Assembly: GCF_001949145.1 (NCBI RefSeq) | Contig: NW_019091432.1 | Location: 238,800 to 293,596, forward strand | Reading direction: 5' to 3' | From: Acanthaster planci | Taxonomy: Eukaryota > Echinodermata > Asteroidea > Valvatida > Acanthasteridae | Length of the DNA stretch: 54,797 nucleotides | In this document: one piece after another, positions 12,901 to 24,700 of the stretch | How the letters are laid out: every line of letters begins with the position of its first letter | How positions within the stretch are numbered: position 1 is the stretch's first letter | Program-made: the position numbers and the translations under genes | Notes under the pieces: model-generated | Told to the model about the DNA's origin: nothing | Database searches by the model: none | What the model saw: the letters and a program-made list of their open reading frames with translations, nothing else

Positions 12901-12967
12901 TGGCCCGCAGGTTGCCGATGAGCTGCAGGAAGAGCACCAGGAGGAACACAAAGCCGGCAGTTGTCAT
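780..12967 (-). CDS. FOXRED2: FOXRED2 (ERFAD), FAD-dependent oxidoreductase of the ER, 5' 503 codons, partial at C-terminus
   Basis: Seven minus-strand exons (12967-12627, 12121-11945, 5630-5379, 4375-4097, 2933-2767, 2006-1841, 907-780) join with matching phases (2,2,2,2,1,2) and give 503 codons plus one base. Residues 1-22 are a hydrophobic signal peptide; G39-A-G-P-G-G44 is the FAD-binding Rossmann motif; G217-R-G-N-S-A222 is the second (NADPH-type) dinucleotide motif. The [19 protein letters not shown] block in exon 5 is a hallmark of this family. Known for FOXRED2: an ER-lumenal flavoprotein that works with SEL1L, OS9 and ERdj5 in ER-associated degradation. The vertebrate protein is nearly 700 residues, so about 180-200 residues, including the expected ER-retention tail, should lie left of base 1. 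I see no frameshift or internal stop, so the gene looks intact. FOXRED1 is excluded because it is a different (mitochondrial, DAO-type) fold. Confidence 0.93.
908..1840. other. FOXRED2 intron 6
   Basis: AT-rich intron with no coding signal and no recognisable element. It has a short TATATACATGTATATATA tract near 1035-1055. Confidence 0.6.
1841..2006 (-). CDS. FOXRED2: FOXRED2 coding exon 6
   Basis: Acceptor follows a long pyrimidine tract (minus-strand ...cactctttttttcag); donor CATAG|gtaagt. Residues 407-460 include [19 protein letters not shown] and [13 protein letters not shown], both typical of FOXRED2 just after the oxidoreductase core. Confidence 0.9.
2007..2766. other. FOXRED2 intron 5
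   Basis: Intron with scattered ATGTA words and a C-rich tract at about 2740-2750. Nothing else recognised. Confidence 0.6.
2767..2933 (-). CDS. FOXRED2: FOXRED2 coding exon 5: conserved FAD C-terminal segment
   Basis: Acceptor ...ggttttcgcag; donor ACACTG|gtaagt. Residues 351-405 carry [12 protein letters not shown]-type sequence followed by [19 protein letters not shown], the most conserved block of the family, which supplies the third FAD contact. A basic run (HRGRKKLKK) stands where homologues have a variable linker. Confidence 0.92.
2934..4096. other. FOXRED2 intron 4
   Basis: Contains the foldback element at 3534-3822. The rest (2934-3530 and 3825-4096) shows no coding signal. Confidence 0.6.
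3534..3822. mobile_element. GC-rich foldback (MITE-like) element
   Basis: The two halves of this segment are diverged inverted copies of one another. CAAAGATCGTATAGTGCCG at the left end answers CAAAGATCATATAGCGCCG read from the right end, then GGCGCAAGATGGA occurs in both, then GGGCGCCATTTGAGCAAGCG against GGGCACCATTTGAGCAGGCA. The two arms meet near 3680. It is much richer in CpG and GC than the intron around it (FOXRED2 intron 4). No transposase frame is present, so a non-autonomous element is the best reading. Confidence 0.75.
4097..4375 (-). CDS. FOXRED2: FOXRED2 coding exon 4
   Basis: Acceptor ...tgtcacag; donor AACGA|gtgagt. Residues 258-349, starting [20 protein letters not shown] and continuing to the D-x-I-I-R-C-M-G-F stretch that packs against the FAD site in this family. 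If the exon were read past the donor it would stop at once (TGA at 4095-4093), which supports the splice site. Confidence 0.92.
4376..5378. other. FOXRED2 intron 3
   Basis: Intron with a short (CA)n run at 4832-4850 and several TACATGTA words. No exon or element recognised. Confidence 0.6.
5379..5630 (-). CDS. FOXRED2: FOXRED2 coding exon 3: second dinucleotide-binding motif
   Basis: Acceptor ...ccattgtag; donor TTTGAG|gtgggt. Residues 174-256 contain [11 protein letters not shown] (place of the family's ATG motif; here SSG, so the Ala-Thr of the usual motif is replaced) and then [18 protein letters not shown] (residues 213-230), the GxGxxA motif of the second Rossmann fold. The exon ends with ETHYVGDLR, which is strongly conserved in the family. 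Confidence 0.93.
5795..5886. mobile_element. MITE fragment, GGCTGTGTC family, copy 1
   Basis: Read on the minus strand it begins GGCTGTGTCTGAGG and goes on with GGGCTGTGGCTC, ATGACTCTATGGGAAGT and a CAGCCACAACCATAGCCACAGCC end. The same blocks in the same order occur at 53165-53227. The element lies inside FOXRED2 intron 2. Confidence 0.5.
10124..10331. mobile_element. 208-bp MITE with 16-bp perfect terminal inverted repeats
   Basis: TAGGGAGTTTAAGATT (10124-10139) is exactly reverse-complemented by AATCTTAAACTCCCTA (10316-10331). The core is unusually CpG-rich (ACGGCACGGCC, ATCGCGTCCGCG). The TA at each end is compatible with TA target duplication, as in Tc1/mariner-type MITEs, but the superfamily is not proven. 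Confidence 0.75.
11945..12121 (-). CDS. FOXRED2: FOXRED2 coding exon 2
   Basis: Acceptor ...cctcctcag at 12123-12122; donor ATGCAG|gtaaga. The single first base completes codon 114 (Lys). Residues 115-172 begin [20 protein letters not shown] and match the FOXRED2 segment between the FAD motif and the ATG-like motif. The exon leaves phase 2. Confidence 0.9.
12122..12626. other. FOXRED2 intron 1 (between coding exons 1 and 2)
   Basis: Half of this short intron is the hAT-type MITE at 12341-12581. The rest carries only splice signals. Confidence 0.7.
12341..12581. mobile_element. hAT-type MITE with 8-bp target duplication
   Basis: Begins CAAGGGCAGATCTAG and ends CCAGATCTGCCGTA, imperfect inverted repeats sharing GGCAGATCT. 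It is flanked by GACAAAGA (12333-12340) and GACGAAGA (12582-12589), a 7-of-8 match that fits the 8-bp duplication made by hAT transposases. It inserted in the FOXRED2 intron only about 40 bases from the donor of coding exon 1. No transposase is encoded. Confidence 0.7.
12627..12967 (-). CDS. FOXRED2: FOXRED2 first coding exon: signal peptide and FAD motif
   Basis: Residues 1-113 and two bases of codon 114. I chose the ATG at 12967-12965 because it opens directly into a hydrophobic leader ([17 protein letters not shown]) as needed for an ER protein, with a G at -3. The reading frame is open further upstream to a possible acceptor (minus-strand ...ctctttattgtgtcatag, about 13029), but that stretch has no other in-frame ATG, so it is probably 5' UTR of the same exon. 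After the leader come [11 protein letters not shown] (FAD pyrophosphate loop) and a conserved [16 protein letters not shown] block. The exon ends GATGAA|gtaagt, a consensus donor. Confidence 0.92.
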
Positions 12968-13529
12968 GACGATGGTGCATCTATTGAATGCAGCGTAGTC
13001 AGAAGGCACCGTCCAAAGCTTGCAGTTCTATGACACAATAAAGAGTTTAGGGACCAAGTTTAGGTGGTTCCCCACACTAACCAATACAATACATGTACTG
13101 TTCACTTGTACATTGTATGTATGGTACGTACATGTACCAGTACTTGTGTCTCTGAGCAGTGGTTTTTGTGCTTTGAATTTGCAAACAAATCATTAGAATG
13201 CAACCATTTTTTTCACATGTGGGCCATTCCATGTCAGACCAACACACTTTTTGACCTTAGGTCTTCAGATTTTGATAAACCTTGCTGTGCTTGTAGACAT
13301 CAATGAATAATAAATACTTGCCAATTTTGAGCAGAATCCACCCTTCCATGTGGTCAGGGCAGAGATCAACAAAAATGGACAGTTTTCACTTTAAAATCCA
13401 CCAATTTAGTAGAAAACGATATATAATACTCTCATTTTTTAATTGAATATATGCAAATTTGGTATCAAAATAATCAGAAGAACATGCTCTTTTCACTAAT
13501 GTTGTGGAAATTTAGCTTTGTAAATCAAG

Positions 13530-13580
13530 AGTCAAGATGACCTTTGACATGGGTCAGTGACCTTTGACCCCATTTTAAAA
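13530..13580 (+). promoter_or_regulatory. Paired nuclear-receptor-like half-site words
   Basis: GATGACCTTTGAC, GGGTCAGTGACC and TTTGACCCCA lie within 50 bases. AGGTCA-type half sites are read by nuclear receptors, yet similar TGACCTTTGACCCC words also occur inside dispersed repeats of many invertebrates, so a regulatory role is only a possibility. Confidence 0.2.
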
Positions 13581-14360
13581 ATAAAGTATCATTTTGAAAA
13601 TTTCTCAAACCAAGTGTCTCTGAAAGTGTGATTCTCCGCATCTTTCTTAGGTGTATAAAATTAAAAATGTTATGACAATTTTTCTACAATTGGTTGGCTT
13701 GGAATATGTCAATTTTGTATGTAATCGTAATAGAGAAATTTGTACCCAAGCAATTTATGCTCTAAAATGAAATTAACCCAAAGGTGTACATGTAGGTACA
13801 GGCATATTGAAATTGGAATATTTAAGACTGTTAGGGTTCATGAACTTTTAATTTAATGGTTTTCAGAGCCGGAGCAATATACATGTATGTCACATAAAAT
13901 TATCATTTCATTTGAGGATTCATTTTAATTTTAATTATGGATTTTGTCCTAGTAAGGGAGTCTGAATACATGAGGATTAAGGAACTGTGATGTGTTGACT
14001 GGGCAAAACATAACTCTTTTCTTCCTTTTCGAGAAGCAAAATATAAAATAAGTACCAGTACATGTAGCAGGATTTGACAAAGCAATCATCTTTACAAATT
14101 ATGATTCATCCCTCACGGTAATCAAAACAACAGGTGCATACACACGTACATGTACATATACACCATGTACACTACATCATATACAGTTCATCACACCCAA
14201 CATAAATACCAGCAGTGTGTGGCTACATGTACCTTTGGGATAAAGTGCCTTCAGGATAGTTACAGTGTGAAAACAAGCTTTTGCATTTATTGCCATAAAG
14301 TGGCCACAAAGTTCATAACAAAGTGCATACATGTACATGCATACATCGTGTATAATAATT

Positions 14361-14744
14361 GAGCCTTTTGCAAGTTAAATTTGAATAAAATCTGGTACCA
14401 GGACACTGAGTTATCTTACTGCACAAGTAAATGTAACAATTTAATTTCCCCAGAATGAAGACACTGTTGCAACAACGTACACCACATGATTCGGGTCAAG
14501 TTGGAATGGACTGGTTCCTTTGTGTCCTTCGTTTCCATTGAAAACAGCGTATTGGTGCAGGGCATCTTGTACATACATGTACATGTAACTGCAGTAAATG
14601 TAAGTGAAAGCTTGCCCGAATCAATAAGTATACATGTACATTGCAGCAACAGTGTCTTTAGTATGGAGAATTCAAACTGTTATGTTCTCTAGAATTTAAA
14701 CAACCAAGTGTACCAGATTGTATTCAAATTTAACTCACAGGCTT
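14361..14744. mobile_element. Foldback MITE, copy 1
   Basis: Long terminal inverted repeats: the left end GAGCCTTTTGCAAGTTAAAT...TCTGGTACCAG...CCCCAGAATGAAGACACTGTTGC is answered at the right end by GCAACAGTGTCTTTAGTATGG...GTACCAGATTGTATTCAAAT...CAGGC. A second, inner inverted pair (GATTCGGGTCAAG and CTTGCCCGAATC) brackets a central block with GGAATGGACTGGTTCCTT. It aligns end to end with 16932-17314. Confidence 0.8.
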
Positions 14745-15099
14745 ATTACACGTGTACCAACGACACCAGAGTGCAGAGTAAATGTTCAGTGTATTTACGT
14801 ACATATCTATGTCTCAGATGAACAAGCAATGTGCATGTGTATATACTGTAGTCAATCAAAGACCTCTCACTATAACTCCACATACTTCAAGAAAAATTAA
14901 AAATGACAAATGTATCCCAGAGACTTTGAGGTTTCTGTGCCTGGACTTACCGGTACATTATACATGCCCTTCTCCATTTACACAAGACATGAGTGATTCT
15001 ACCTACATTGTATTTTTGAATTGATTGCAATTCCATCCAAAGTCTCCATTCCATAGGAAACTGACTCAATATTTTGCCGTCAAACAGCGCTGAGAAAAA

Positions 15100-15175
15100 C
15101 TAGGGCTGCACCCATTATTCAACCGTTCAGACTTTCAACTGATAATCAGATATTTGAATACACGTACTGATACCT
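15100..15175 (+). mobile_element. Terminal fragment of a TAGGGCTG-type element
   Basis: CTAGGGCTGCACCCATTATTCAACC followed by ATATTTGAATA resembles the terminus of the TATTCGAATA-rich element at 39384-39848. Only one end is seen. Confidence 0.35.
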
Positions 15176-16931
15176 GTTGAAATAAAATAGTCAGCGGTGA
15201 AAGCCAATGCACTACCAGATGGGAAAAATTAAAATTTACATTACTTTTGGTTACAAAATTGCGGTCTAAACTCACATTTCAAGCTGTTCGGAGTAAACTT
15301 AAAGGGTTCATGCAATGAAACTATTTTACTACAACGTACCAGTACCTTTGAAAATTAACCTTTCTGCTTCTATTAACAATATTTTTAATTTTTGTTAAAT
15401 ACATGCACATGTACATGTATGCTATTTCAAAAGGTACATTGGCATAACTGGCATTTATACTAATGCAATAGCCAAATTCATGAACAAAAATGTGATTTTA
15501 TGCCAGGGTGATACCTCAGCGTTCCATTAATTTGTGCAGAAAAAAATGTGTTGCAATTTTGCAGTCCTAAGTTTTTGATTATTATGTGATTTAGGGTTGT
15601 GTAAGCTCACACATACATGTACATGTAGTAATATGAAACGAGCAAAGCTTTCCAGAAATGTTTTAATGAGCAAATTTTGGTGTAATGATTAAAACAGAAG
15701 CATATAAACTGAATAGTGCTGTCCTTGATTGCTATTACAGGAACAGTGCCCCCAGTTGCCCAGAAAAGTGTACAGTGTACTTTAAAACACGGTTAAGAGG
15801 CATCGAAATATGTCAAATAAAAATTCCTAGTCTTTACCCATCAATGGCAGTTAAATTCGTGTGTCTGTGACAAAAATGCCAGATGACTTTTTCTTTTACG
15901 TTAAAGCATTTCGTTTTGTTTCTGCTTTTGTAAGAATATGGTACGATGTACAACTAAATATTCACTTGAATGGAAGGTTTTACATGAACTGGTATACTGA
16001 AATATTACATCATTCAAATTAAACCAGCCTAAAAACCTCCGTTATTTAATAACTGTGAGTTGCTAAACAAATCAACAGGAGCAATTCACATATATAGAAG
16101 TAATCATTTGCCATTCAAGATTTGTTCTGAAGTACATGTACTGTACCAGGGTGAAAGTTGGGACATTTTACAGATTTAAGTGCATTTAAGCAATGCATAT
16201 GGCAAGTCTGAAACACTCTGACTTGAAAAGGTTTTCATATATTGCGTACGTCTCCAGCTTATACATGTACATAAAGATGCTCTCAACAGACCTGCTGAAA
16301 CTGGCTAAAGCATCATTTGAAGAAATAAAAAGCAAATAACCCCAGGTGTTTCTTTTCCTTCAAATTTCAATTCCAGTCAAGAATACATTTGTTTTTCTTT
16401 AATTTTTTCAGCCCACATACAGTTATGTTCAAGCTGAACTGGCCTTTAGTATGCCTTAATTACTTTGTTGTGATATCAAAATGTTATTCCACATACTGTA
16501 CACCTCCTTGTCTCATAAATCAGTAGTTGCCTTGTCACAATTCTTAATTAAAAAAAAAAAGTTCATGGGGATGGGAGCATGATATGTAATTTCCAATTAA
16601 CTGGCACAGCTCTAGGATGAATCGGATTGGCATCCTTTTCAAAAAGCTCTGCAGGTACAAAATTGCCAATTCAGGGGTGAAATTTACCGGGACAGATTCC
16701 CACCTGCCCTGCAATTATTCTCCAGTCTCTGCCAGCACAATTTGCAGCACGTTAACTCCCTGAAAAGTCTGGGATTGTTGGAGCAACCAAGGACATACAT
16801 GTCCATATGCACAGTACATGTGTTTAAAAAAGGAGTTAATGTCGTACATGCACCATACTTGTAGTATAGTTTTTAGCAAATATCTAATCATTTCTCACAG
16901 AAGGCAAGGAGGAAGGTTCATCAAGTGCAAT

Positions 16932-17314
16932 AAGCCTTTTGTGAGTTAAATTTGATAAAAATCTGATACGGTACACAGTGTTATTTCATTGCACATAAAC
17001 ATAACAATTTTAATTCCCCAGACTAAAGACACTGTTGCTATGCCTTGTGATTCAGGGCAAGCTTTTGCACAGCAACAACCATCTTTGGAATGGACTGGTT
17101 CCTTAGCGCCCTTTTTATCCATTAAAAACATTGGTGCAAGGCGTCAATATGTAACTAAGCAAAAGCTTGCCCTGAATCATATAGCAGTATATGATATATA
17201 TCGGTGTAGCAACAGTGTCGTTAGTATCGAGAATTCAAATTGTTACGTTAATGTGAATTTAAAGACAGTGTATCAGATTTTATTCAAATGTACAGTGTAA
17301 CTTACAAAAGGCTT
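16932..17314. mobile_element. Foldback MITE, copy 2
   Basis: Same family and orientation as 14361-14744. Outer ends AAGCCTTTTG (16932-16941) and CAAAAGGCTT (17305-17314) are exact inverses. The inner pair GATTCAGGGCAAGCTTTTGC and GCAAAAGCTTGCCCTGAATC is a perfect 20-base inverted repeat flanking about 100 bases of loop. This copy is better preserved than copy 1. No coding capacity. Confidence 0.85.
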
Positions 17315-19499
17315 TATTAATTGCTGTAATTGCTATTAATTGCTACATGTACATGTAATTGTATGAATGTATACCAGTTTGAAATCAACTCTCATTATTC
17401 GGCTCCTACGTGACTTCATCTCAAAGGCGGACGTGCCAAGATTTGCAGGCTCCCATTGGACGATCACTGATGTTGCACGTTAACTTCCAGTTTCATGGTT
17501 TCATGTTAATGGCGATCAATACATGTACATGTAACTCTATATACAGTACCGGTATACATACAGTGGGAATGGGTTTAAACTGAAGTGACATCACACTTAC
17601 GGACCACATAGAGAACACTGTTATACTTCTGTAATAAAGAATAGATTTCCAGAATCTCACTTTCTTGAATTCGGATGTTTTTCTCCGTTGTTTTTTTTTT
17701 TTTTCACTCCTCTTATAACAAAGTCCTGAGTATTTAACAAAGTAATTTATCTGGACCCTGCAACTTTGTTATACAGTAACAAGAATCGACTACTAGTAAT
17801 TACCAGAACTTGTGGATTCAATCTCATTTTTTTTCACAATACATGTATATGGAACCAGTGCAGTGCCTGCACATTATTTTCAAGTACAGCAACATTCAAA
17901 ATTAAAACAGAATTGCTAATGGGAAAAATACACTCAGATGGGTGTGTTTTTTTATGGTCTTAGTAGAACTGGAAAAGCATTTTGCACCTGTGTGGTCGAG
18001 TGCTTGTCACATGTACAGTACATGTACTTGAACATGTACATGTACATTAAAACCCGAAGCATGCATGCCAAAAAATGTTGCATCATTGCCTCCATTTAAC
18101 TGCTGATTAACTCACTACGGGGCTCATTTTGCTGTGGTGCTTTGCGGCAAACTATGTTGCCACACTATTACCGGGGCAAATCGGATGTCAAAAGTTGTTT
18201 TGGGAAGCACCTTTTGGGTACAAATGTTGCGGTTTTGTTTCGTCATTGAAAGCACAAGATTAATAGAAAGTTGTGCTTTGCATTCAGGGAGGTCATTTAT
18301 TTCAGCACTTGAAAAAATATAAAATAGCAGCAGAAAAGGAAAAAAAATTAAAAACCAAAAAAAAGGTACTAGTTCCTTTTAATTTTTCATCAACTACTAG
18401 TCACAAAATTCTATACAAATTAAAAAATTTCATGGTGACTTGTAATATGAAAAAATGGCCAGTTTCCATCGTTTGTTTAATGTTGCATAAAGTTTTCGGA
18501 CTTTTTTAAGAATTCATATGCTAGCACAACTTACATGTACATGACCTAAAACCCTTTGCTTTTAAAAATGGAAAGGAAAATAAGCTTTTGGCACAAACTC
18601 TAAAACCAATCATAAAAAACTTCTATCCCTATCAACACAAAAATACATGTATGCACCAGTACATTGTGTTCAAACCAAATTTACAATTTTCATGTAAATA
18701 TTTTGAAAAAACAGAGAAAACTTACCAACTTCAAAGGTTATCAAGTAAATGAAAGATGCTAGGAAATTTCAGCAGACCTCTTCTACAGAGACAGCAAAAG
18801 ATAGGGTGTCATGTCCTCTGCAACGTGTTAACTTAAATGTGCAATATCCTACTCTATAGGACGTAGCCGTTTTCACGATGATCTCTGCTTTCATAAGCCT
18901 ACAGTGCCTCGATGCTGTATGCCACTGCACCGTTCACCATCAGAAACATACAGCTGAGATGAGTGACTAAATGGACTCTGATTGGATGAGAGGAAAAGGG
19001 GGCAGTGCTCAATAGTCAATGTTGTCCTGTGATTGGTGCAAAAGTCCATGACTGCTTTGCATGTCTTTTGTAACTTCATTGCTTGCGCAAGGAGACCTGA
19101 ATCAAATGCTTTTTAACACAGCCTGACACCTCACTGTCTGAAGTGAAGAAACTGTGGAATTTTCACAGATTAAAATCAAAACCTGGGCAAAATGAATTAA
19201 ATGATAGGGAAGAACTTACAATTCTTTAAAATGTACCATACAACTGTACGTATGTATGAAGTTCTACACAGTCTAAGAGCATTTTTAAATGAAAATAAGA
19301 GATTTGTAAACCTACAGAGGAAAATTCCAGGCCCCAAAGAAATGTACCAGTTCTCTAGACATATGCATGTACATGTGCATCGTCTCAAATATTAGACCAA
19401 ATCAACAACTGTAGGGGGACAAATGACAAATACGGGTGCATGTGGGGTAGTCAGTGGCAATTCTGCATCTGAATTAAGACAATTTATTTTACAGGTTAA

Positions 19500-19575
19500 T
19501 GAGTATATGTAGGTGCGCATTCTGTAATAACACCAGGGAGACACTTGAGCATTTGTTTGAGTATGAGACCATTTC
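19500..19575 (+). pseudogene. LINE reverse-transcriptase C-terminal fragment
   Basis: Plus-strand frame reads RCAFCNNTRETLEHLFEYE before a stop. The C-x2-C...ET-x2-HLF pattern is the zinc-knuckle-like C-terminus of many LINE reverse transcriptases. Only this short piece is recognisable. Confidence 0.5.
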
Positions 19576-22349
19576 GTGCTAAATCAAGTGGAAATTAGTC
19601 CCACACTTTGCATTCGTGCACCTGAGACACATATCCAGAGGTCACCAAACTACCTGCATGTCTCACCATCTAATTCTACTTGGTAACTTAATTAAAATTT
19701 TAATGACAAAAGGCACTTCAGTATATCATAAAATGCAAAAAATACCTGTACTTGCATTTTCTCGTTTCAGTCATAAAAATAATTGAAACATCAAAGAAAG
19801 TACTACTGCTGCACTGGCATTATTAATCAATCAATTACAATACGAATGCAATCTGCACGATACATGTAGTATCCTTCTACTGTCCATTGGGCATCTTGGA
19901 AAAGGACATGCTTTACATACTGGTAAATGTATAATGTACATGTACAGGTACATGTAGGTTGTACAGGTACATGTAGGTCTGTTGCAACAAACTTGCTCCT
20001 CAGAATTGTGCAATTAGTTCTTTTTTTATTTTGTGGAATAAAAACGTTTGTAGTAGAAAGCATCAGAATTGCATGCAGCTCTTTGATGCGACCTTTCAAT
20101 TGAAAAAATTGGTCCAATAAATGCAGCGGGAATTCTACTGCATTGCATTCAGTCATGTAAGTCCGATCATGCCTCCAGTGTACATATAGACAAAAACTAC
20201 ACACTTATACATCCCTCAGACATCTACATGTACCGGTACTTTACGAAATTAAAAAAAAATGAACGATGAGCTCTGGAAAGAGATTACACTACTTGCTACA
20301 GGTATATATATTTTTTCTTCAGGAATCATGTCACAGTCAATAATGGACTAACACAAGTGGCTGAGACTCAGTCGGAGCTCTGCAGCGACAGCGCTAATTT
20401 TTGGAGGCTGCGTGCAACCCAACACCAATCGTGATGCAATTTTTCTCACCACATCCGGGTGAAACCAAGCCGGGAGATTGACTTAATCCGATACATTTCT
20501 GGAGATTCTGTTACCAGGCCCTAATCCATTAACCCAACACTGCACAAAGACTCCCGTTAATCCCCAACGGAATGAACGGGAGAGGGCCAAGGAAAACCTC
20601 CCAGAGAGAAAGAAAAAATATAAATAAATAATACCCGTAATGGACACGACCATGTACATTATTATGAAGCCAACAACGTCCAGTGATACACAGACCCATG
20701 TCATATTGAGTGCCCGAAGGCACATCAAACTCCTGGCTGACGAGGGTTTGAAAAGGGCAGGTCTCCCGCATGCAGCTAAATTATACCTGGCATACAAAAG
20801 AACTCAGGTCTCGTCCTTGCAAAATAGGTGCCATATCTTGTACATTTCCCTAGTGAGTTGACGCTCAGGTGGCATGTCCTTTTTTATGTCCCGACATCAA
20901 CAACTGGATTTTCCCATAAAATGTTGTGAAGATCTGCTTTGACTCAAAGAAATAGGGTATCAATACATTATGTCCAATTTTTGTTTTACTTCAGTTAATT
21001 CATAATTTTGTAAAACCCTAATTTGAGAATTTTTTCAATGCTTCAATGAACAAAAAAAACCTTAAAATTTCATAACAGTTCTCCCCTTGAGAAAGTAATT
21101 TAAACACCAGTATCTTTTGAAAGGCTAAAGAAAATTAAATGTACAATATATCATGCGTAACTATGTATTTATGTATGTAGTTTAATGGTCCACTAATAAT
21201 AAACTAAATTCCCATGAATGTACCGCGGTATGTTTTCCTTTTTTTTAAAAATCTCTTGATGACACATTTTGAAATTAATTGAAATTGATCATTTGCTCGG
21301 GTGGGAGGGGTGTAAGAATAAAAGTTTTCAATATGTATGTATTTGTTCACTGCACAGACTCTCTTGGGCATATGCAAAACCCACACTAAAATTGGAGGAT
21401 TCATGACTGTTACAGCTACCGGGTAAAGGCAATCATATCAGGTACCACACGTCTTTCCCAGTTTGCTTTCAGCGAAGTGAAAAAATCACATGAAAGATGC
21501 ACAATAATCACATGAATCATGTGATTCTAAAACTTGACAAAACAGCAAAGTTAGTAATGACACGGACCATGATTACATCTACATGTACATGTACATCTCA
21601 GTACAAACATGTACCAATTTGTCTGCAAGAAACCAAATCAATCAAAAACACCTGAAACATCTTATTTTATCTCAGTACCCTGGTGCAAGGAATTATAGAG
21701 TACACTATGCAGTATGGTATCACTGTGCACAGAGAACCAGTCTAGTGGTTCTGAAATACTGAAACAGTGGAAAATGCTATTGCCAAATTTGAACACATGA
21801 AAAACTGTAAATGTACATGTATGGATCTACCGGTACATGTACATGTGCTAATTGTACAGCGACTTTTCACTCACATACTGAATGAATCAAACTGTAGACA
21901 AAAAGGAAATAATCTTGAAACACAAGAAACGCTACCGATAAGCAATGTACAATGTACATCCACTCTATATATTTACTGTACATGTACCAGTATGTAGAGG
22001 CACTAAAATCAAGCCAACGACAGGAAGTACGGTTTTTAAAAATCCAGCCTGTAGTGGTGGCTTCCGTAGCTCCTTTGCAGTAACTGTGCCATTTGGCAGC
22101 AGGCTTTTTGTACCCAGACCAATTGGCCAGTTATTCACGTTGATTAATAGGGCTGATCAAAAGCTCAAGCAATTCAAAAAAAGCGCAGGACAACGTACAC
22201 TGTCCCACACTTGTCTTCGGCATACTAATACATACTGTACATGTTTCATCTATCATTCCTTTTCTGTCACTGTCTTACTGTTACTTCTTCAAAAAAAGAA
22301 TTTCCATGAACAAACGGATTTAAAGAAAAATGTTTGCCTCAGAACCTGG

Positions 22350-24700
22350 CAATAATAAATAATATAATAATGATAAATGCACAGATTCCACATACTGTGT
22401 TCAAGTGCGCAGTACATTAAAAAAGATGATAAAAGTTAAAAGAGCCAAACACACAGTAAAATACAAAGCAACAACATGACAAACACATTACAATTTCACA
22501 ATATACATAAACCAAGCTAATTGATTGAAAAGCAGTCTTAAAAAGATGCGTCTTAAGTTTAGTTTTACAAATGTTCCAAGATTGAGTTGTCTGGATATCG
22601 GGAGGAAGTTTGGTCCATAATTATGGTGCTGCATAAGAAAATGCCCTCATCCCAAGTGTTTTCAACATTCTCCCTTGAGGATATTCTTTTTAGAGGTTAC
22701 TGTTTGACCGCTGTGAGTATCGAGAATTGGTTTGGGTGGTTAATAGGTCAGTGAGATATCTAGGAGCTACAGGTACATGTACATGAAGAGCCTTGAATGT
22801 CAACAACAATACTTTAAACTGAACATAAAATCCTACTGGCAACCAGTGCGGTTGACAAAGTATTGGGGTAATGAATTTGTGATGATGCATCATGTACAAG
22901 CCTGGCTGCTGCATTCTGCACTCTTTGTAGTTTAATTGGCTAATTGTGAATGGGAGACACCATGAAACAAATTGTTGCAATAATCAAGACGACCGGTTAC
23001 AAAGGCATGACCTATTAAGACAGCCAAGGTACTCCTAGTCGAGTATTTTCTTACACACCTAACATTATGAATGTGATAAAATGCCAGAGAATACAATGTG
23101 CTGATCCATGAATAGGTGAGAATCAAACCATGATTCCAAATTATGTACATAATTGACGATGTAGATATCTTAGTATTTCCAACTGAAAGGTCAAACTGCT
23201 GTTGGGTACCAATAAAAATAAACTCAGTCTAGATTTATTTATTATCAATCTATCTTGGAACATCCACTATCTCACATCATGGATATAATTCTCTTTAGCT
23301 GTCCACAGCCTGACCCTGATCAAAAGAATTGCAAGGTTTAAACAATAAATACAATTGGGTATCATCCGCATAGCAGTGAACATTGGGGAGGTGCCGATTA
23401 ACCACATCAAACAATTTGGATGAGCATAAATGAAGAGCAATGGACCCAACCAAGATCCCCATGGGACCCCACAATTAAGATGGAATTCATCAGACATAAG
23501 GCCAACCAAACAAATAGCTGTGTTTCTGGTTACCCTACCCAACCTAGAAAATCACACAGAACCTGTATCTTTTTATTTGACAAATCAACAAAATATAAAA
23601 ACTTATGGTGCCTTGCCCCGAGCCTATTTTTGTGTATATCGTCCTGTACATTGTATTGTTTTACATGTAACTTTTGTTTGCATGAGATGGAGGGCTCTTG
23701 TGTGTTTGTATTTCAACAACCAGCTGCTTTACTACTCAGTTACGGAGCTGATATGTAATATTGATGTGCACATGTACAGTATTAATCTGACACTGACTTA
23801 GTACCGATTACAAATATATGCCCCCCCAAAATACAGACCATCATACGACCCTAATTATTAGGGCTATAAAAATTCAGAGTAAAAAAAAATATTTTACGTA
23901 ACTAACCACCCTTAGGCTAATTTATTTTTCAGTGTAATAGGAAACACAACTATTTTTTGTTTGACCTAATACCTTGCATAACTACTTCCTGACTCCTACC
24001 AGATAAATTGAACAAAACCAATCTACATGTAGTGCTGTACCTGATACACCAAACTTATATTGTTGTTTATCTAAAAGAATGTTATGATCTACCGTGTCAA
24101 AAGCAGCACAAGATCTAATAGTACCAACAAGGTAACATGTTAAGAATTCATTTTCATCCAGATGTCATTATGCACTAGTAGGGCTGTTACTCTACTGTGA
24201 TTTTTCCTACCGGTATAAGCCGATTGTAACAATGGATACAATGAATTCATTGTCGTGTGCTTATGAAATTGGTCAAAAACTGCTCTCTCTGTCAGCTTCA
24301 ATAAATACTGAAGATTACTAATTGGGCAGTAATTCTGAAAAGAATACCAAGATATCCCTTTTTAATAATGGAAAAATCACAGCCTCTTTCCAGTTAATGG
24401 GGCAGACACCTGTTTGTAACGATGAGTTTACATGTATGATCATGGGCAAAATGGGCAAAAGAACATCCAAACAATCCACAACTAGCAAAGTGGGAACTGG
24501 ATCCAAAAGACTGGGTTTTTTAGAACCCTTATCAAGAATTTTAACGTCATGCTCAGTAAGTGGAGAGAAGCAATCAAACTGGGCTAGTGGAAAAAATTGT
24601 CTGCTCCGCTTCACAATGTACCGAAACATGATCTCTGCCAGAAGGATAAAAATGGTCCATTTTAGAATGGATGTCAATAACTTTCTTTATTACAGTAAGC
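22350..24700 (-). pseudogene. CR1/L2-like LINE, reverse transcriptase part, decayed
   Basis: Minus strand, in order from 24677: the RT entry block (LLDPVPTLL, WKEAVIFPLLKR), then NYCPISNLQYLLKLTERAVF, then an AAFDTVDHNIL block around 24100, then CGVPWGSWLGPLLF (about 23460) and YADDTQLYLLF (about 23360), the catalytic YADD box. Further down come GRLDYCNNLFHGV, QFKVLLLTFKALH and a C-terminal LPPDIQTTQSWN block, ending in an ATT-rich microsatellite tail near 22350-22385. Frameshifts and stops break the frame repeatedly, and an insertion separates the domains near 23550-23900. The element is dead. The CR1/L2/Jockey-group assignment rests on these motifs; the exact clade is open. Confidence 0.85.
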
